64,000 nt of DNA from Heliocidaris erythrogramma (taxonomy: Eukaryota > Echinodermata > Echinoidea > Camarodonta > Echinometridae). Positions within the stretch are counted from its first letter, which is position 1; each line of letters opens with the position of its first letter. The translations under genes and the position numbers were made by a program. Shown here piece after piece: positions 10,746 to 22,550 of the stretch. A model generated the notes under the pieces. That model did no database searches, was not told the DNA's origin, and saw only the letters and a program-made list of their open reading frames with translations. Location: NCBI GenBank assembly GCA_025617745.1, contig CM046863.1:9040935-9104934 (forward strand), in the 5' to 3' direction.

Positions 10746-13015
10746 CCATCTGAACCACTAATTACAATCTGTTTAAGTGTAATGACGACCTGTCAAAAGC
10801 ATTCATGAGCACATGGATACCAAAATTCAAAGTACATACATGTACAATCACTGACAAATAAGTTATGCATAATATACAAGGCAGACATAAAATCAGTTTC
10901 ACATTTTTAATGCCACTGGTATGAAAATCAGCTGCAAACATCCATTCATAAAACATACATAACAATGATAATCAAAACTGATGTGTGAGTAATTATATAC
11001 AGGTATTTGTTAACAGGTGTATTATTAAATCACACAGTGGGAAACACAAGCTACCCTAATGAAAAGAGTTGTGAAAATGAATGGATTTTTGGCACGAAGT
11101 AAAAAAAGGGTAAGAAAATACATTAAGTATTTGAACATTTACCAAAAAAACAGCATCACTGACAAAATTGGAGGGGAAAGTACCTGATTTCTATGGTCTC
11201 AAAAATGGTAATGTTGAATGTACATGAATTACTAACTCATGAAATAGCTTGAGTATAAGATTTTGTTAAGAATGTTTTGCCTCATTTGCATAAAGTAGAT
11301 ACTCAAAATGCTGAATTATTTGCAAAGCATTTTTTTTTCAATTTGGGTTTGAATCTAGATCTTGCACCAGAACAATGTTTTATACAAGAACAAGGAAAAA
11401 TAAAGAAAGTTAATTATGGAACGAAATGCTAGGAATCTATGTAAGACAAGAAACCAAATGGTGGAACTGTAATCAGAATAAGTTGGTTCAAAATAATGCA
11501 AGTTGATTTTACCCTTGAATTTCTTTGACAAACATATTTTTCACAAGGAAAAATGCCTGAATGAAGCATATTAATTGTGCGTAGCATTTCAGTCCAGTTC
11601 ATAACAAATAAATACGCACAACTTGGTGACTATGAAAAGTCCATTATTAACATAAACTTCATAGTGGCTCTTTGAATAATTGATGTACATGTATAACTAA
11701 TGAATTCTCTGTCCTGTGGATTGGCAGACGAATATAGTCTTAGGAATAATAAAATGAAAGATTTTGAGTTATGAAAACTGCAACTCTCAATCATTGCAAG
11801 ATATGGCATATTGACAAAATCTATCAAGCTCTTCTCCTAAAGAAAATGCGCTATTGGTAAAAATACCCTTTTACATCTACCAATATATTCTGCAAAAAGT
11901 ATGAAAGTGCTGAAAATTGCATACACAGTTTCAATTCAGTTCAATTTTATTTTAGTTTCTAATATTTTATATCAAATAAAACTTTGTCATATGTTTAAAG
12001 GTTATCAGGAGTACTTGCAGTGTGATTTCAGTTTGACACTAACTTTACTTTTGAATTGCTTGTCAATTGCCATGTTTTAACTTCAAATTCTACAAATATT
12101 TAGGACATTTTAGGTGCTTTATTTTCATGGAATGCATTCATAAAATGCTTTTAGGTTGGATACAAATGGATGGGAACTCTCTCCATTTTCTTCCATACAT
12201 TACCAATACTCCAGATGACATTTAAATGTACATTTATGGACAGAACTAACTGCAGTTTAGTATAAGTTTAAGTTTCATGTCATGCAATCATGAAACAAGT
12301 AGAACATTTACATTTTATGTGAATAAAACATTTAGCGCTCCTTATGGAGATAGAGGCACCGAAATTGTATATGAAATACATACAAGCATATGTGGAATTC
12401 TTAAGAGCATCCTAAAAACAGATAGTTGTTTGAAATATAGAAGAAATCCACTCCAGAATTTATTCTTCTTATTTCATGAGAAAACATCATACAGAACAGT
12501 ACAAATGTCACACAAATCTCATACAGGAAGATATGACATTTCAAAATTTCATTTTTATTTTCTTGACCAGTCCTTGCAAATATTTAAATGGGCGAGTAGA
12601 TGTCATCACCTCATAATTTTTTTTCAAATAAACTGTACATGGATTTCTAAAAAAACTTTAAGCTCACACTCGTAACACATATCCGCATAGCAAAATGTAT
12701 TATTTCTCCTTTATTTCGGGCGGTGATAAGACAAGTTTTAGATTCTCATAGCTGAAATATAAAACTTTTGTCATTTCTGTATATGAAAAGGATAGCAAAT
12801 TGTGAGGCAATGATATCATCACCTCGCTCATTAAAACACTAAGGACTGGTCAAAAAGTGTTTTTCCCCCAAAATATGAACTTTCATAATGTCATAACTTC
12901 CTTATTTCTTATGCAATATCTTTTAGCATTGTTTCATATTTAATTTGTTTCTGTATGTTTTAAATCTGTAGAGAGGATTCTTTCTTTAATTATTGCCAGT
13001 TGTAACTACAGCTTT
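10746..13015. other. Interior of the TIR element, no gene recognised
   Basis: AT-rich, unique-looking sequence. An open frame at 12277-12675 (plus) has no recognisable domain, no biased composition and no splice partner; I do not call it a gene. Confidence 0.4.
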
Positions 13016-13199
13016 TTACAGATTATTTGAGTGTTCCTCTGTGTCCATTGGCAAGGCTTCTTCTTCCTCCTGCAGTTCTGGAGTTACAGGCCTCCGAAGC
13101 TCCAGATCATTGTTTGGTACGTTTCGATAAATGTACTTGAAGTAGTATTGAATGCCACTTTCGGAGCAGATCTTGTCCGTTCGTTGCCCCTCACAGTCG
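13016..13199 (-). CDS. Candidate 3' terminal exon in TIR element
   Basis: Good acceptor (pyrimidine-rich TTTCTTTTCCAG|C at 13200/13199) followed by a 60-codon open frame to TAA at 13018-13016. It reads DCEGQRTDKICSESGIQYY, then YRNVPNNDLELRRP, and ends with an acidic tail EEEEALPMDTEEHSNNL. No family is recognised. It lies downstream of the DUF4806-like exons on the same strand, but its open frame needs an upstream exon leaving two bases, while exon 14243-14083 leaves one in its better frame, so an intervening exon or frame damage must be assumed. Confidence 0.4.
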
Positions 13200-13478
13200 C
13201 TGGAAAAGAAATAGAATGTGAAAGGAAAAAATAATTAAAAATTTAAATATTACCTCTCAGATCCGAAAGATACTGTATGGCTTCACTTCTTTTATGTCTC
13301 ACATTTAGCAAATACCTGAAATACATGGCCTGAAAATAAACTGCAATGGCCTGAATTCAGGCTTTTGCCTGGAAACTGGCATCTTTGTACACATATGACC
13401 ACTAAAATTGTTTTGTAGACCTTTTTTTTTTGTACCACGGGAGATGGCGAGTTCACTTCTAGGAAACTTTGGCAGTAA

Positions 13479-13636
13479 CAGGCGCGGATCCAGAGGGGGG
13501 CGCAAGGGGCGTGCGCCCCCCGCCCGTTTTGTATGACAAAGTATGCCCCCGGACCCCCTAGATGGCCGTTTGGCTTCGTCAAGCGGAGGGTTCCTCAGTG
13601 TGCGCCCCCTTTCTGAAAATCCTGTATCCGCCCCTG
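13479..13636. mobile_element. 158-bp MITE nested in the TIR element
   Basis: Imperfect terminal inverted repeats CAGGCGCGGATCCAG and CTGTATCCGCCCCTG, GC-rich interior with two runs reading GCGCCCCC, and a 5-bp direct duplication AGTAA on both sides (13474-13478, 13637-13641). Elements with GGGGCGGATCCAG-like ends are widespread in animal genomes. The open frames across it are compositional artefacts. Confidence 0.75.
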
Positions 13637-14082
13637 AGTAAAGATGTTTTTCAATTAAAAACAGAATGCTAGAAGCATAACGAACTTCAAAAGGCACCAG
13701 TTCAAACACTGTAATGAAGCTAACAGCCCTTAGAGGTAAAAACATCTCTGAAGATCTTTATCTTAATTTCTGCCTAATGATGCAAACAACAGTCCTTCTG
13801 GATTAGAGCATTATGGCAGTTAAGCAGGGGGAAGGCAGAAAGAGTTAAGCATACAAACATACCTATTTGACAATATTTTGAAACACTGAAATATATATAT
13901 ATATATATATATATCGAAGTTATATATATATCCAAGTTACTTTGTGATAAATAATGTGGGGGTCCAAAAAATAATTAAAATGTAATCTTCTAGATGTATG
14001 CAACTATCTGCTTATGATCCAAGAAGAAAAGAAAATCAACAGACTCTTCTGAAGATGAGAAAATGTATATACATCTAATTAC

Positions 14083-15070
14083 CAAAGATAACATCTATCA
14101 TCGCCTTATATCCCGAAAACTTGTGCTTCTGCCACGTTGTCCCATCTAACTGAATTGCACAGACAACTGAGGGTCCATCATTGTGTCCAGCACACGCCTT
14201 ACTGATTCTTTGGTGGCCCCTCCACATTTTTTAAGTATGACATCTGGAATAATGAAAGGGAATAGCAGTAAACATGTATTATTCTCACTTTCATGCATCT
14301 TCCTATCTGATTCAAACATGCATAAGATCTCACAATTGAAACCGATACTGATTTCAAAAGTTCTTTCAAACTTAATTATTCCAAGCAGAGGTCAATTTCA
14401 TTATAGGCATGCAAACTCTGGAAGACCTACAAGGTGGATGCAAAGCATTGTTTTTCATCCTGCAAGCTCTGTAAACAACCTGAGGCTGAAATTGATAACT
14501 ATATTGCAAAGAAAATGCATTTAGCAGCAGCTTTGCAAGCAAGACAAAAACAAACTTGCTGGCTGTTTGAAGTCATGACATAGCTGCAGAACAATTAATT
14601 GACCTCTCCTGTATGTAATAATGGAAATATAATATTCTCCAAAAATAATTGTCAATTTCAATTCTGGAATGAAGATGCATGTCACAAACAGTTTTTAATC
14701 CAACTTTCTACAATAAACAAATATGCTGTTGAAATTCTGATAGTTAATTTTCCCAATTAAGTTGAATGTTTGCCTAAATAATTGAGTATAAAGTGCAGAA
14801 GAAAGCTAATGAATCAACTGTTTAACACTATTATAAGCAGATAAAGACACTCACAAATTGCTTTTTTTGCAAGATCTTCCTGAAGGATCGTGTTGACCTC
14901 ACATAAGTCTTGAACGTTATTAAGTGGAAGAGAGGGTATTCCTTCTGGTATATCAGCAATTTCAGCCACTCTGCCCTTCTCCATTTTGGCACGGATTGCC
15001 CCAAGAAGTTTCCGGTTTTCCCTCACCTCCGACGTGACTTCCTCCATCTTATTATGCAATCGTCTCAATT
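14083..15070 (-). pseudogene. DUF4806-type gene, two exons, decayed
   Basis: Exon 15070-14855 (acceptor TTTCAG|AA, donor GTGAGTG) reads LRRLHNKMEEVTSEVRENRK (coiled-coil like), then IPSLPLNNVQDLCEV and LQEDLAKKA. Exon 14243-14083 (acceptor ATTCCAG|AT, donor GTAATTAG) continues in phase as VILKKCGGATKESVRRVLD. It then needs a one-base shift near 14150-14175 to read QLDGTTWQKHKF, SGYKAMIDVIF; without the shift it stops at TAG. The order LPL..dl, L..GG.t...vrr.l, then a G..(W).k..F block is the pattern of the DUF4806 family, which is expanded in invertebrates and has no known function. The family call is from memory of the pattern; the frameshift makes this copy non-functional unless it is a sequence error. 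Confidence 0.55.
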
Positions 15071-15423
15071 CTGAAATTAAATTGAAATATGAGAACATTT
15101 ATTTTTGTTTCTTTTTTGTATTTTTTCCTTATTCAATCGTAAATATTGTACATTCCACTCCAATCAGGGTATTTATATAGCACCAATGTCTAGTTGCCTA
15201 ATCAAAGGCGATGTTGGGACTGAAAAAAATACCATAATGTCTCTTTTGATTTCTGCCTGACACCATACAATTTTAGGCAAATTATTTATTTCTCCCTAAT
15301 TTTCTACCTTCAATTTCATGACATTTTTAATTTAGAAACACATTTGATGTGACATTTGGGAGTAAATTTCATAACCTTTGAACTGGGCCATATTTGCCCA
15401 CGATCTAATCGGCTCATCTCGTG

Positions 15424-15531
15424 TCATGCACTGCCGGTTTCACTGAGCCAAATAGGAACAACATTCATCCAAGGGTTCTCTTGATATTGTGTAGGTGTGA
15501 TTTTGTTCAGGCAGATGGATGGACCGACAAC
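15424..15531 (-). pseudogene. Possible upstream exon of the DUF4806-type gene
   Basis: After an acceptor (TTATGTTTTCAG|G at 15532/15531) the frame reads VVGPSICLNKI, then NPWMNVVPIWLSETGSA and stops at TGA. The NVVPIWLS piece resembles the V.VVP..WL motif at the N-terminus of many DUF4806 proteins. A weak donor CTCA|GTGAAA would join exon 15070 in phase. Speculative. Confidence 0.25.
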
Positions 15532-16679
15532 CTGAAAACATAATGCACGTACAAGCCCTAACAGGAGTATAGGCAATAAAAGACAATCATAGAATATTTT
15601 TGGTTTGTTTAGAAATTTCGAATTTTTCACTCTTTTTTCTGAAATGTACGTATGAACAGATCGCAGAGAAAAGAATAAGTGACATTTGATAAATAAATCA
15701 AATGAAGGAATACATTCATCAGAGACTTGCCTGATGGTGCCTTATATTTAAAAGCACTTCACTCTAACTCTAACAGTTTAATATTACAGTAACGTTAGTA
15801 ACAATATTATTGGACAAAAAACATAGCCTATAGGGTACACTGCCTAACAGTTAGTATTTAGTCTACTTATTTCGATGTTTACTTCAATGTAAGTAGACTT
15901 AACTCTGGCAGTATTTAAATGATCACTAAATGATAATTTGTAATTGTATATATAATTTAATGTCCCATGAAAGTGACAAAATACAGCACTCAGCAGATGC
16001 ATAATTTCGACTGTAATGTATAATAACGGTCACTTGACAAATGTGATTGATATTATACTGACAGTTCTACAAAACAGTATGACTAATAATAACACACGAT
16101 GTCTCACTATGAACATGGCAAACAAAGAAGCGGACAAAATATACAGCTCCTCATTGTACCTTCCACACTTGCTCTGGTAGACAAAAGAATATCCCTTCAT
16201 TGCTATTATGTAAGATTATGTAGAGCAGGTGTCACATGCATAGTCACCTGTTCCACTGCTATTTTTTCACATGCACACACTCCACGCTGAGTCGAGCAGC
16301 GCGGCAATGCACGCACGTGAAACAACGGACGAGTAAAACGATCGCGTTAAAAAACACAAAAAAAAAAACAAAAAACAAACAAACAAAGAAACCCCATTAT
16401 GTCAGCAAGATAATTGTAGGCCTATACATTGCGTACCGGCAAAAGGTACCGGCCGTGCATGCCTAGCCTGCCAGGCTAGCCGTGTATCGATATCACGCGC
16501 TAGTTGAGTGGCTCGATGACGTAGCCTGCAGTCAATACTGTTTCATTTAATTGTATTAATTATCCTTTCTTCTTCTTTCCCTTATGTTTGCAATAGCAAA
16601 AAATTATTTAGCTTTTATATCCAAAGTCTAGCGAATGCACGTTCTGATATCCTTTTTTTTCTAGGGCACATATCGAACC
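15532..16679. other. Interior of TIR element, no gene recognised
   Basis: AT-rich, with an A-rich run (16351-16390) and a stretch with GGCCTATACATTGCG, GTACCGGC and CCTAGCCTGCCAGGCTAG palindromes near 16420-16490. It may hold the promoter of the DUF4806-type gene; nothing specific could be assigned. Confidence 0.3.
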
Positions 16680-19340
16680 ATAAGTTGTATATTGACGTCA
16701 AAATCACGTCATGAACTAGTCCTTAAAAAAAATATAGACATTGTCTAATTAATCCCAAACCGTTCCCATGTTTAGATTTAAACTGAATAATCGTTCATAA
16801 GTGGTAAATAAAATTACCTCATGAACTAGTCATTCGGAGCTGGTCGTCAGTTGGCAATGAAGTCACGTAATAATTAGGTTTTTTTTTTTGGTCTTGAATA
16901 ATTATTCATATAAGTGGTAAATAATTGACGTCAAAATCACGTCATGAACTAGTCATTCTTAGCTGGTCGTGAGTTGGCAATGAAGTGACGTTATAATTAC
17001 GTCGTTTTTTGGTCTTGAATAATCGTTCATATAAGTGGTAAATAATTTACGCTAAAATCACGTCATGAAATAGTAATGGATAGTGCGATTCTTAACTGGT
17101 CGTGGGTTGGCAATGACATGACGTGATAACTGCGTCGTTTTTTGGTTTTGAATAATCGTTCATAAGTGGTAAATAATTGACGTCAACATCACGTCATGGA
17201 TTAGTCATGGATGGTGAAATAGCTGATCGTCAGCTTGCTATGAAGTGACATAATAATTACGTCGTTTTTTGGTCTTGAATTGTTCATATAAGTGGAAAAT
17301 AACTGACGTCAAAATCACGTCATGTGAGTTGGAATAGAAGTCACGTAATATTAACGTCGATTTTTGGTCTTGAATAAGCGTTAAACAAGTGGTAAATACT
17401 TGACGTCAAAATCACGTCATGAACTAGTCATTCGTAGCTGGCTGTGAGTTGGAAATGAAGTCACGTAATAATTACGTCGTTTTTTGGTCTTGGATAATCG
17501 TTCATATAAGTGGTAAATAATTGACGTCAAAACCACGTCATGAAATAGTAATGGATAGTACGTAATAATTACGTCGTCTTTTGGTCTTGAATAATTGTTC
17601 ATAAGTGGTAAATAAGTGACGTCAAAATCACGTCATGAACTAGTCATTCTTAGCTGGTCGTGAGTTGGAATTGAAGTCACGCAATAATTACGTCGTTTTT
17701 TGGTCTTGAATAATCGTTAAACAAGTGGTAAATACTTGACGTCAAAATCACGTCGTGAACTAGTCATTCGTAGCTGGTCGTGAGTTGGCAATGAAGTGAC
17801 GTAATAATTACGTCGTTTTTGGTCTTGAATAGTTCATATAAGTGGAAAATAACTGACGTCAAAATCACGTCGTGAACTAGTCATTCGTAGCTGGTCGTGA
17901 GTTGGAAATGAAGTCACGTAATAATTACGTCGTTTTTTGGTCTTGAATAATCGTTCATATAAGTGGTAAATAATTGACGTCAAAACCACGTCATGAAATA
18001 GTAATGGATAGTGCGTAATAATTACGTCGTCTTTTGGTCTTGAATAATCGTTCATAAGTGGTAAATAAGTGACGTCAAAATCACGTCATGAACTAGTCAT
18101 TCTTAGCTGGTCGTGAGTTGGAATTGAAGTCACGCAATAATTACGTCGTTTTTTGGTCTTGAATAATCGTTAAACAAGTGGTAAATACTTGACGTCAAAA
18201 TCACGTCGTGAACTAGTCATTCGTAGCTGGTCGTGAGTTGGCAATGAAGTGACGTAATAATTACGTCGTTTTTGGTCTTGAATAGTTCATATAAGTGGAA
18301 AATAACTGACGTCAAAATCACGTCATGAACTAGTCATTCTTAACAGGTCGTGAGTTGGCAATGAAGTGACGTAATAATTACGTCGTCTTTTAGTCTTGAA
18401 TAATCGTTCAAATAAGTGGTAAATAATCGACGTCAAAATCACTTTATGAACTACTCATGGATAGTGCAATTATTAACTGGTCGTTAGTTGTCAATGACAT
18501 GACGTGATAATTGCGTCGTTTTTTTGGTTTTGAATAATCGTTCATAAGTGGTATATAATTGGCGTCACCATCACGTCAAGAATTAGTCATGGATGGTGAA
18601 ATAACTGATCGTCAGCTTGCAATGAAGTGACATAATAATTACGTCGTTTTTTGTCTTGAATTGTTCATATAAGTGGAAAATAACTGACGTCAAAATCACG
18701 TAATGAACTAGTCATTCGTAGCTGGTCGTGAGTTGGAAATGAAGTAACGTAATAATTACGTCGTTTTTTGGTCTTGAATAATCGTTCATATAAGTGGTAA
18801 ATAATTGACGTCAAAATCACGTCATGAACTAGTCATGGATAGTGCAATTCTTAACTGGTCGTGAGTTGGCAATGAAGTGACCTGATAATTACATCTTTTT
18901 TGGGGTCTTGAATAATCGTTTATAAGTGGTAAATAATTGACGTCAAAATCACGTCAAGAAATGGTCATGGATGATGCAATTCGTAACTGGTCGTGAGCTG
19001 GCAATGAAGTGACGTAATAATTACGTCGTTTTTGGTCTTGAAAAATCCTTCATATAAGTGGTAAATACTTGACGTCAAAATCACGTCATTAAATAGTCAT
19101 GATTGTAGCTGGTCGCGAGTGGTCAATGCAGCGACGTAATAATTACGTCGTTTTTTGGTCTTGAATAATCAATCATATAAGTGGTAAATAATTGACGTCA
19201 AAATCACGTCATAAACTAGTCATCCAAATAAGACAATACATACTCGTCTTAGAAAGTCGTCACGAAGACGTCGTGATAACGTCGTTTATACGACGTATGA
19301 CCAGTTGACCAGAATACGACCAATATACGACGTCTTTAAG
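16680..19340. repeat. Right subterminal array: ~22 units of ~118 bp with TGACGTCA-type motifs
   Basis: Each unit runs: GTGGTAAATAATTGACGTCA, AAATCACGTCATGAACTAGT, CATTCGTAGCTGGTCGTGAG, TTGG(A/C)AATGAAGTCACGTAA, TAATTACGTCGTTTTTTGGT, CTTGAATAATCGTTCATATA. About 22 units are countable from 16695 to 19195. A ~456-bp higher-order copy is evident (17402-17857 repeated at 17858-18313). Each unit holds three to four ACGT cores, including a near-perfect palindrome ACGTAATAATTACGT. Confidence 0.85.
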
Positions 19341-19362
19341 ACGTCCGTCTGCTATCAGGGAA

Positions 19363-19468
19363 GAAGTCCAAGTCCTGCTGGACCCAAGATGGAAACATCT
19401 TCGCTCTAAGGACACGAGAATCAAGTAAGATCAGAATCAAGACTACACAAGACAGTGAAAACTTGTAA
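19363..19468 (+). pseudogene. LINE ORF1, 3' part
   Basis: Continues the ORF1 cut at 9772. Joined through AA it reads LFWELVNSKKSKSCWTQDG, then NIFALRTRESSKIRIKT and ends QDSENL before TAA at 19466-19468. The CWTQDG.IF motif is typical of the C-terminal domain of L1-type ORF1 proteins. Confidence 0.75.
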
Positions 19469-19529
19469 GAACTCATTTCTTTCCTTCTGACATATCTTCG
19501 ACAGTCTGTATATGAATTATGCCTCAATC

Positions 19530-22245
19530 TACTAATTTGACTCATGTTGAAATTCCATTTTTAAATTGCCGGAAAGAAGTGAAATAATACCATAATGCTT
19601 TGTTATGTGTATACTGTAAGAAATGGGCTCATCTGAAATGTTCACGTGCATCTATTGATACTTTTAACTCTGATACTGATTGGATGTGTGATTTTTGTGT
19701 TTTTAAAGAACTCCCTAAATACGTTAATGAACCTGATATTTCTGTACGATATCAAAATTCTGAAGCATATAACTATCTAAAAGTGTAGAACCAATTTTTG
19801 AAAAATTGAATCCCATTTAAATGTTTGCTCTCTGATGAAAAATTTTGATGAGATCCATGGTATTTTCACTACAACTAACATTCACATTTTTTCTTTATGT
19901 GAAACTCGTTTGGATGGCTTTGTTTCTAACCCAGAAATATCTGTATCAGGTTATAGAAGTGTGAGATTAGACAGAAATAAAAATGGAGGTTGAATTATAA
20001 CCTATAATTATTAAAGACACTGTACCATTCAGTGTTAGAAATGAATTATTTGTTGATGGTCTGGAACTAATGTGATTAGAGATCTGCTTACCAAACCAAA
20101 AACCTTTCTTAATTGTTTATTGGTCTAGACCCCCTAATTCCCATAGTGCACACTGTGAGAAATTTGAAAATTTGTTACAACTCTTAGAGTCATTCACAAA
20201 GGAATTTGTTATATTTGGTGATCTCAGTTGTGATTTGTTAAAAAGACCTATGTCAAGTCAAACGAAAGTTTTGAAGCGTTTGAGTGAAGAATACGATTTG
20301 AAATAATACATAAATAAACCAACAAGAGTTACATGTATGACCGAGACATTTTCAGTGTGTTTTATTCTTCCAATCATGAAAAGGTTTCTTTCAGTGACGT
20401 CATCCCGCTGACTTTGAGTGATCACTTTATGACAGTATGCAATTTTGGGAGAGTAAAAACCATGAAAACGCAACATAAGTATATCTATAGTCGTAATATG
20501 AAAATTTTGATTTAGCTCAATTTAAAATGGATCTCAGTCAAGTACAGTGGGATGATGTATTAACTGACCTTGATCCAACAAGTGGTTTTGAAAAATGGAG
20601 CTCCAAGTTCAATTTAGTTTTAAATAAACATGCGCCATTAAGAAAGAAAAGGATTCGACATAAAGATTCGCCTTGGATGAATAATGCAATTGTATATAAA
20701 ATGCGAGAAAGAGACCGAATGAAAAAAAAAGCTAAAGGATCAGGGTTAGTGAATGATTGGATGATGCATAAAAAAAAAGAAAAATGCTGTCACGGCGATT
20801 ATTAGGAAAGCAAAAACATTATATATCTTGGAAAGTATTGTAAATAATGAAGGTAATTCAAATACTATGTGGAAATCACTGAGACGTATTATGCCTAAAA
20901 AGGTGAATGACAACTTATTCAAAAGATAAGTGTTAATAATGAAGAAATAGTTCAATCAAAGCATATTCCATCATGTTTGAATGACCATTTCGTTAGGTTA
21001 GCATCTAAACGGAAGGGAAATAAAATGTTGGGTGATAATATGGATCAGTATATGACTCAAATAAATTCAAAATTTATGTTAAAGCAGATCAAAACTATTG
21101 ATGTTTTGAAATGTGTCCATGACATAGCAAGGAATAAGGCCACTGGCCTCGATCAAATACCAACCGGTATCGTAAAATATTCAATAGAATACATAGTTGA
21201 ACCTCTAACACATATTATCAATGCGTCATTAAGAGAGGGGAAATTCCTGGTGCGTGGAAACGGGCCCGGGTGACGCCTATTCACACGAGTGGTGATACGG
21301 CTAATCCCTGCAACTACAGACCAATACCGATCTTACCGGTATTATCTAAAGTGCTAGAAAAACTTTTGTTTAATCAAGTATATGATTACCTTTCAAAGAA
21401 TGAACTATTACATAACCAGCACGGCTTTCGCCTAAAACACTCCACTTTGACAGCACTCTTATCTCTCATTGAAGATGTTTGTAGAAAATTAGACAATGGT
21501 TATGTTGTTGGTATTGTAACACTTAGAAAAGCGTTCGATCTTATATCGTTTGAGATTTTGCTAAAAAAGTTAAGTTATTATGGTTTTGATCAAAATTCAA
21601 TATGTTGATTTCAGGATTACTTTCATTGTAGGGAACAATGTACTTTTGTAAATGGTAACTTATCACCGAGCAGAAAAGTAACAAGCGGAGTGTCCCAGGG
21701 AAGTATCCTAGGGCCGTCGTTGTTTATTATCACCCCAAATGATTTATGTAAATCAATCAAAACAAATGTTCCCTTTCTCTTTATGCGGATGACACTTGTA
21801 TGTACTTTGCTGCAAAAGACCCCAAAACATTAGAAAAATCAATAAATGACGATTTGAAATCTGCTACGACATGGCTTTCAAATAATGAACTGTTGCTTAA
21901 CGTTCACAAATGCCAATACATGTTAGCCGGTTCGAAATCAAATTTAACTCGTTTCTGTAATGTTGATATTCGTTTAAATAGTAAAAAATTAAATAGTAAA
22001 ATTTAAAAAGTAAAAAATTACTTAGAGTCTTGGAATGCAAATATCTTGCAATCTTTCATGGAATCTACAAATTGACCATGTAAAGGAAAACGTTTTAAAA
22101 ACGTTTTTTGCTTTAAAGCGCATGAGGCAGTTCATTGACGAAATATTAGCATTAATACTTTATAAAACTTTATACTTTATTAATACTTTATAATCCAGCC
22201 TCTATTCGACTATTGTAGCACAATTTGGATGAATGGTCAAGTAAG
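19530..22245 (+). pseudogene. LINE ORF2: PHD-like, endonuclease and reverse transcriptase, degenerate
   Basis: Segments in order: a PHD-like Cys/His region (LLCVYCKKWAHLKCS at ~19600, DWMCDFCVFKELP at ~19680); an APE-type endonuclease (NIHIFSLCETRLDGFVSN at ~19880, SVRLDRNKNGG at ~19960); a linker (DVLTDLDPTSGFEKWSSKFN at ~20550, HKDSPWMNNAI); then RT motifs NKATGLDQIPTGIVK (21135), NPCNYRPIPILPVLSKVLEK (21303-21362), QHGFRLKHSTLTALL (21420), a substituted LRKAFD block (21520), GVSQGSILGPSLF (21690) and ADDTCMYFAA (21785). Multiple stops and frameshifts; no active polymerase can be made. ORF2 is cut at LFDYCSTIWMNGQ by a MITE at 22250. Confidence 0.8.
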
Positions 22246-22249
22246 TCAG

Positions 22250-22550
22250 TTAAAGGCCAAGTCCACCCTAACAAAAAGTTGATTTGAATAAATAGAGAAA
22301 AATCCAACCAGCATAACACTGAAAATTTCATCAAAATAGGATGTAAAATAAGAAAGTTATGGTATTTTTAAGTTTCGCTTAATTTCGCAATACAGTTATA
22401 TGCACATCCTGCTCAGTATGCAAATGAGGGAACCAGTGACGTCACCCACACACTATTTCTTTTGTATTTTATTATGTAAAATATAGAATATTTTAATCAA
22501 TTTTAATCAACCTTGTTTCACATTATAACAAGGAAAAATTTAAATATTTC
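22250..22550. mobile_element. TTAA-type MITE fragment in LINE 3' region
   Basis: Starts at TTAA followed by AGGCCAAGTCCACCCTAAC, a terminus common to deuterostome MITEs. The other end is not recognised, so the right border is approximate. It separates the end of ORF2 from the LINE 3' UTR. Confidence 0.4.

Larger units (their letters stand above)
9773..19360. mobile_element. 9.59-kb TIR DNA transposon, unclassified, nested in LINE ORF1
   Basis: Perfect 13-bp terminal inverted repeats: CCCTGATAGCAGA at 9773-9785 and its reverse complement at 19348-19360. Both sides are flanked by AA (9771-9772 and 19361-19362), and removing the element plus one AA rejoins the LINE ORF1 in frame. The element has ACGTC-rich subterminal arrays (9786-10745 and 16680-19340) around a ~5.9-kb interior with a decayed DUF4806-type gene. 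I see no transposase. Long arrays of short subterminal motifs are known from CACTA/EnSpm elements, but the termini are not CACTA; the superfamily is open. Confidence 0.8.

Noticed and set aside
12277-12675. 132-codon plus-strand ORF inside the TIR element as a transposase
   Set aside because: No catalytic motif or domain pattern, ordinary composition, and no supporting exons.
13292-13745. Minus-strand ORFs of 96-146 codons
   Set aside because: They run through a 158-bp GC-rich MITE with its own TSD; the frame is not conserved outside it.
16680-19340. CRISPR-like array
   Set aside because: Units are ~118-bp direct repeats without variable spacers, inside a eukaryotic transposon with TIRs.
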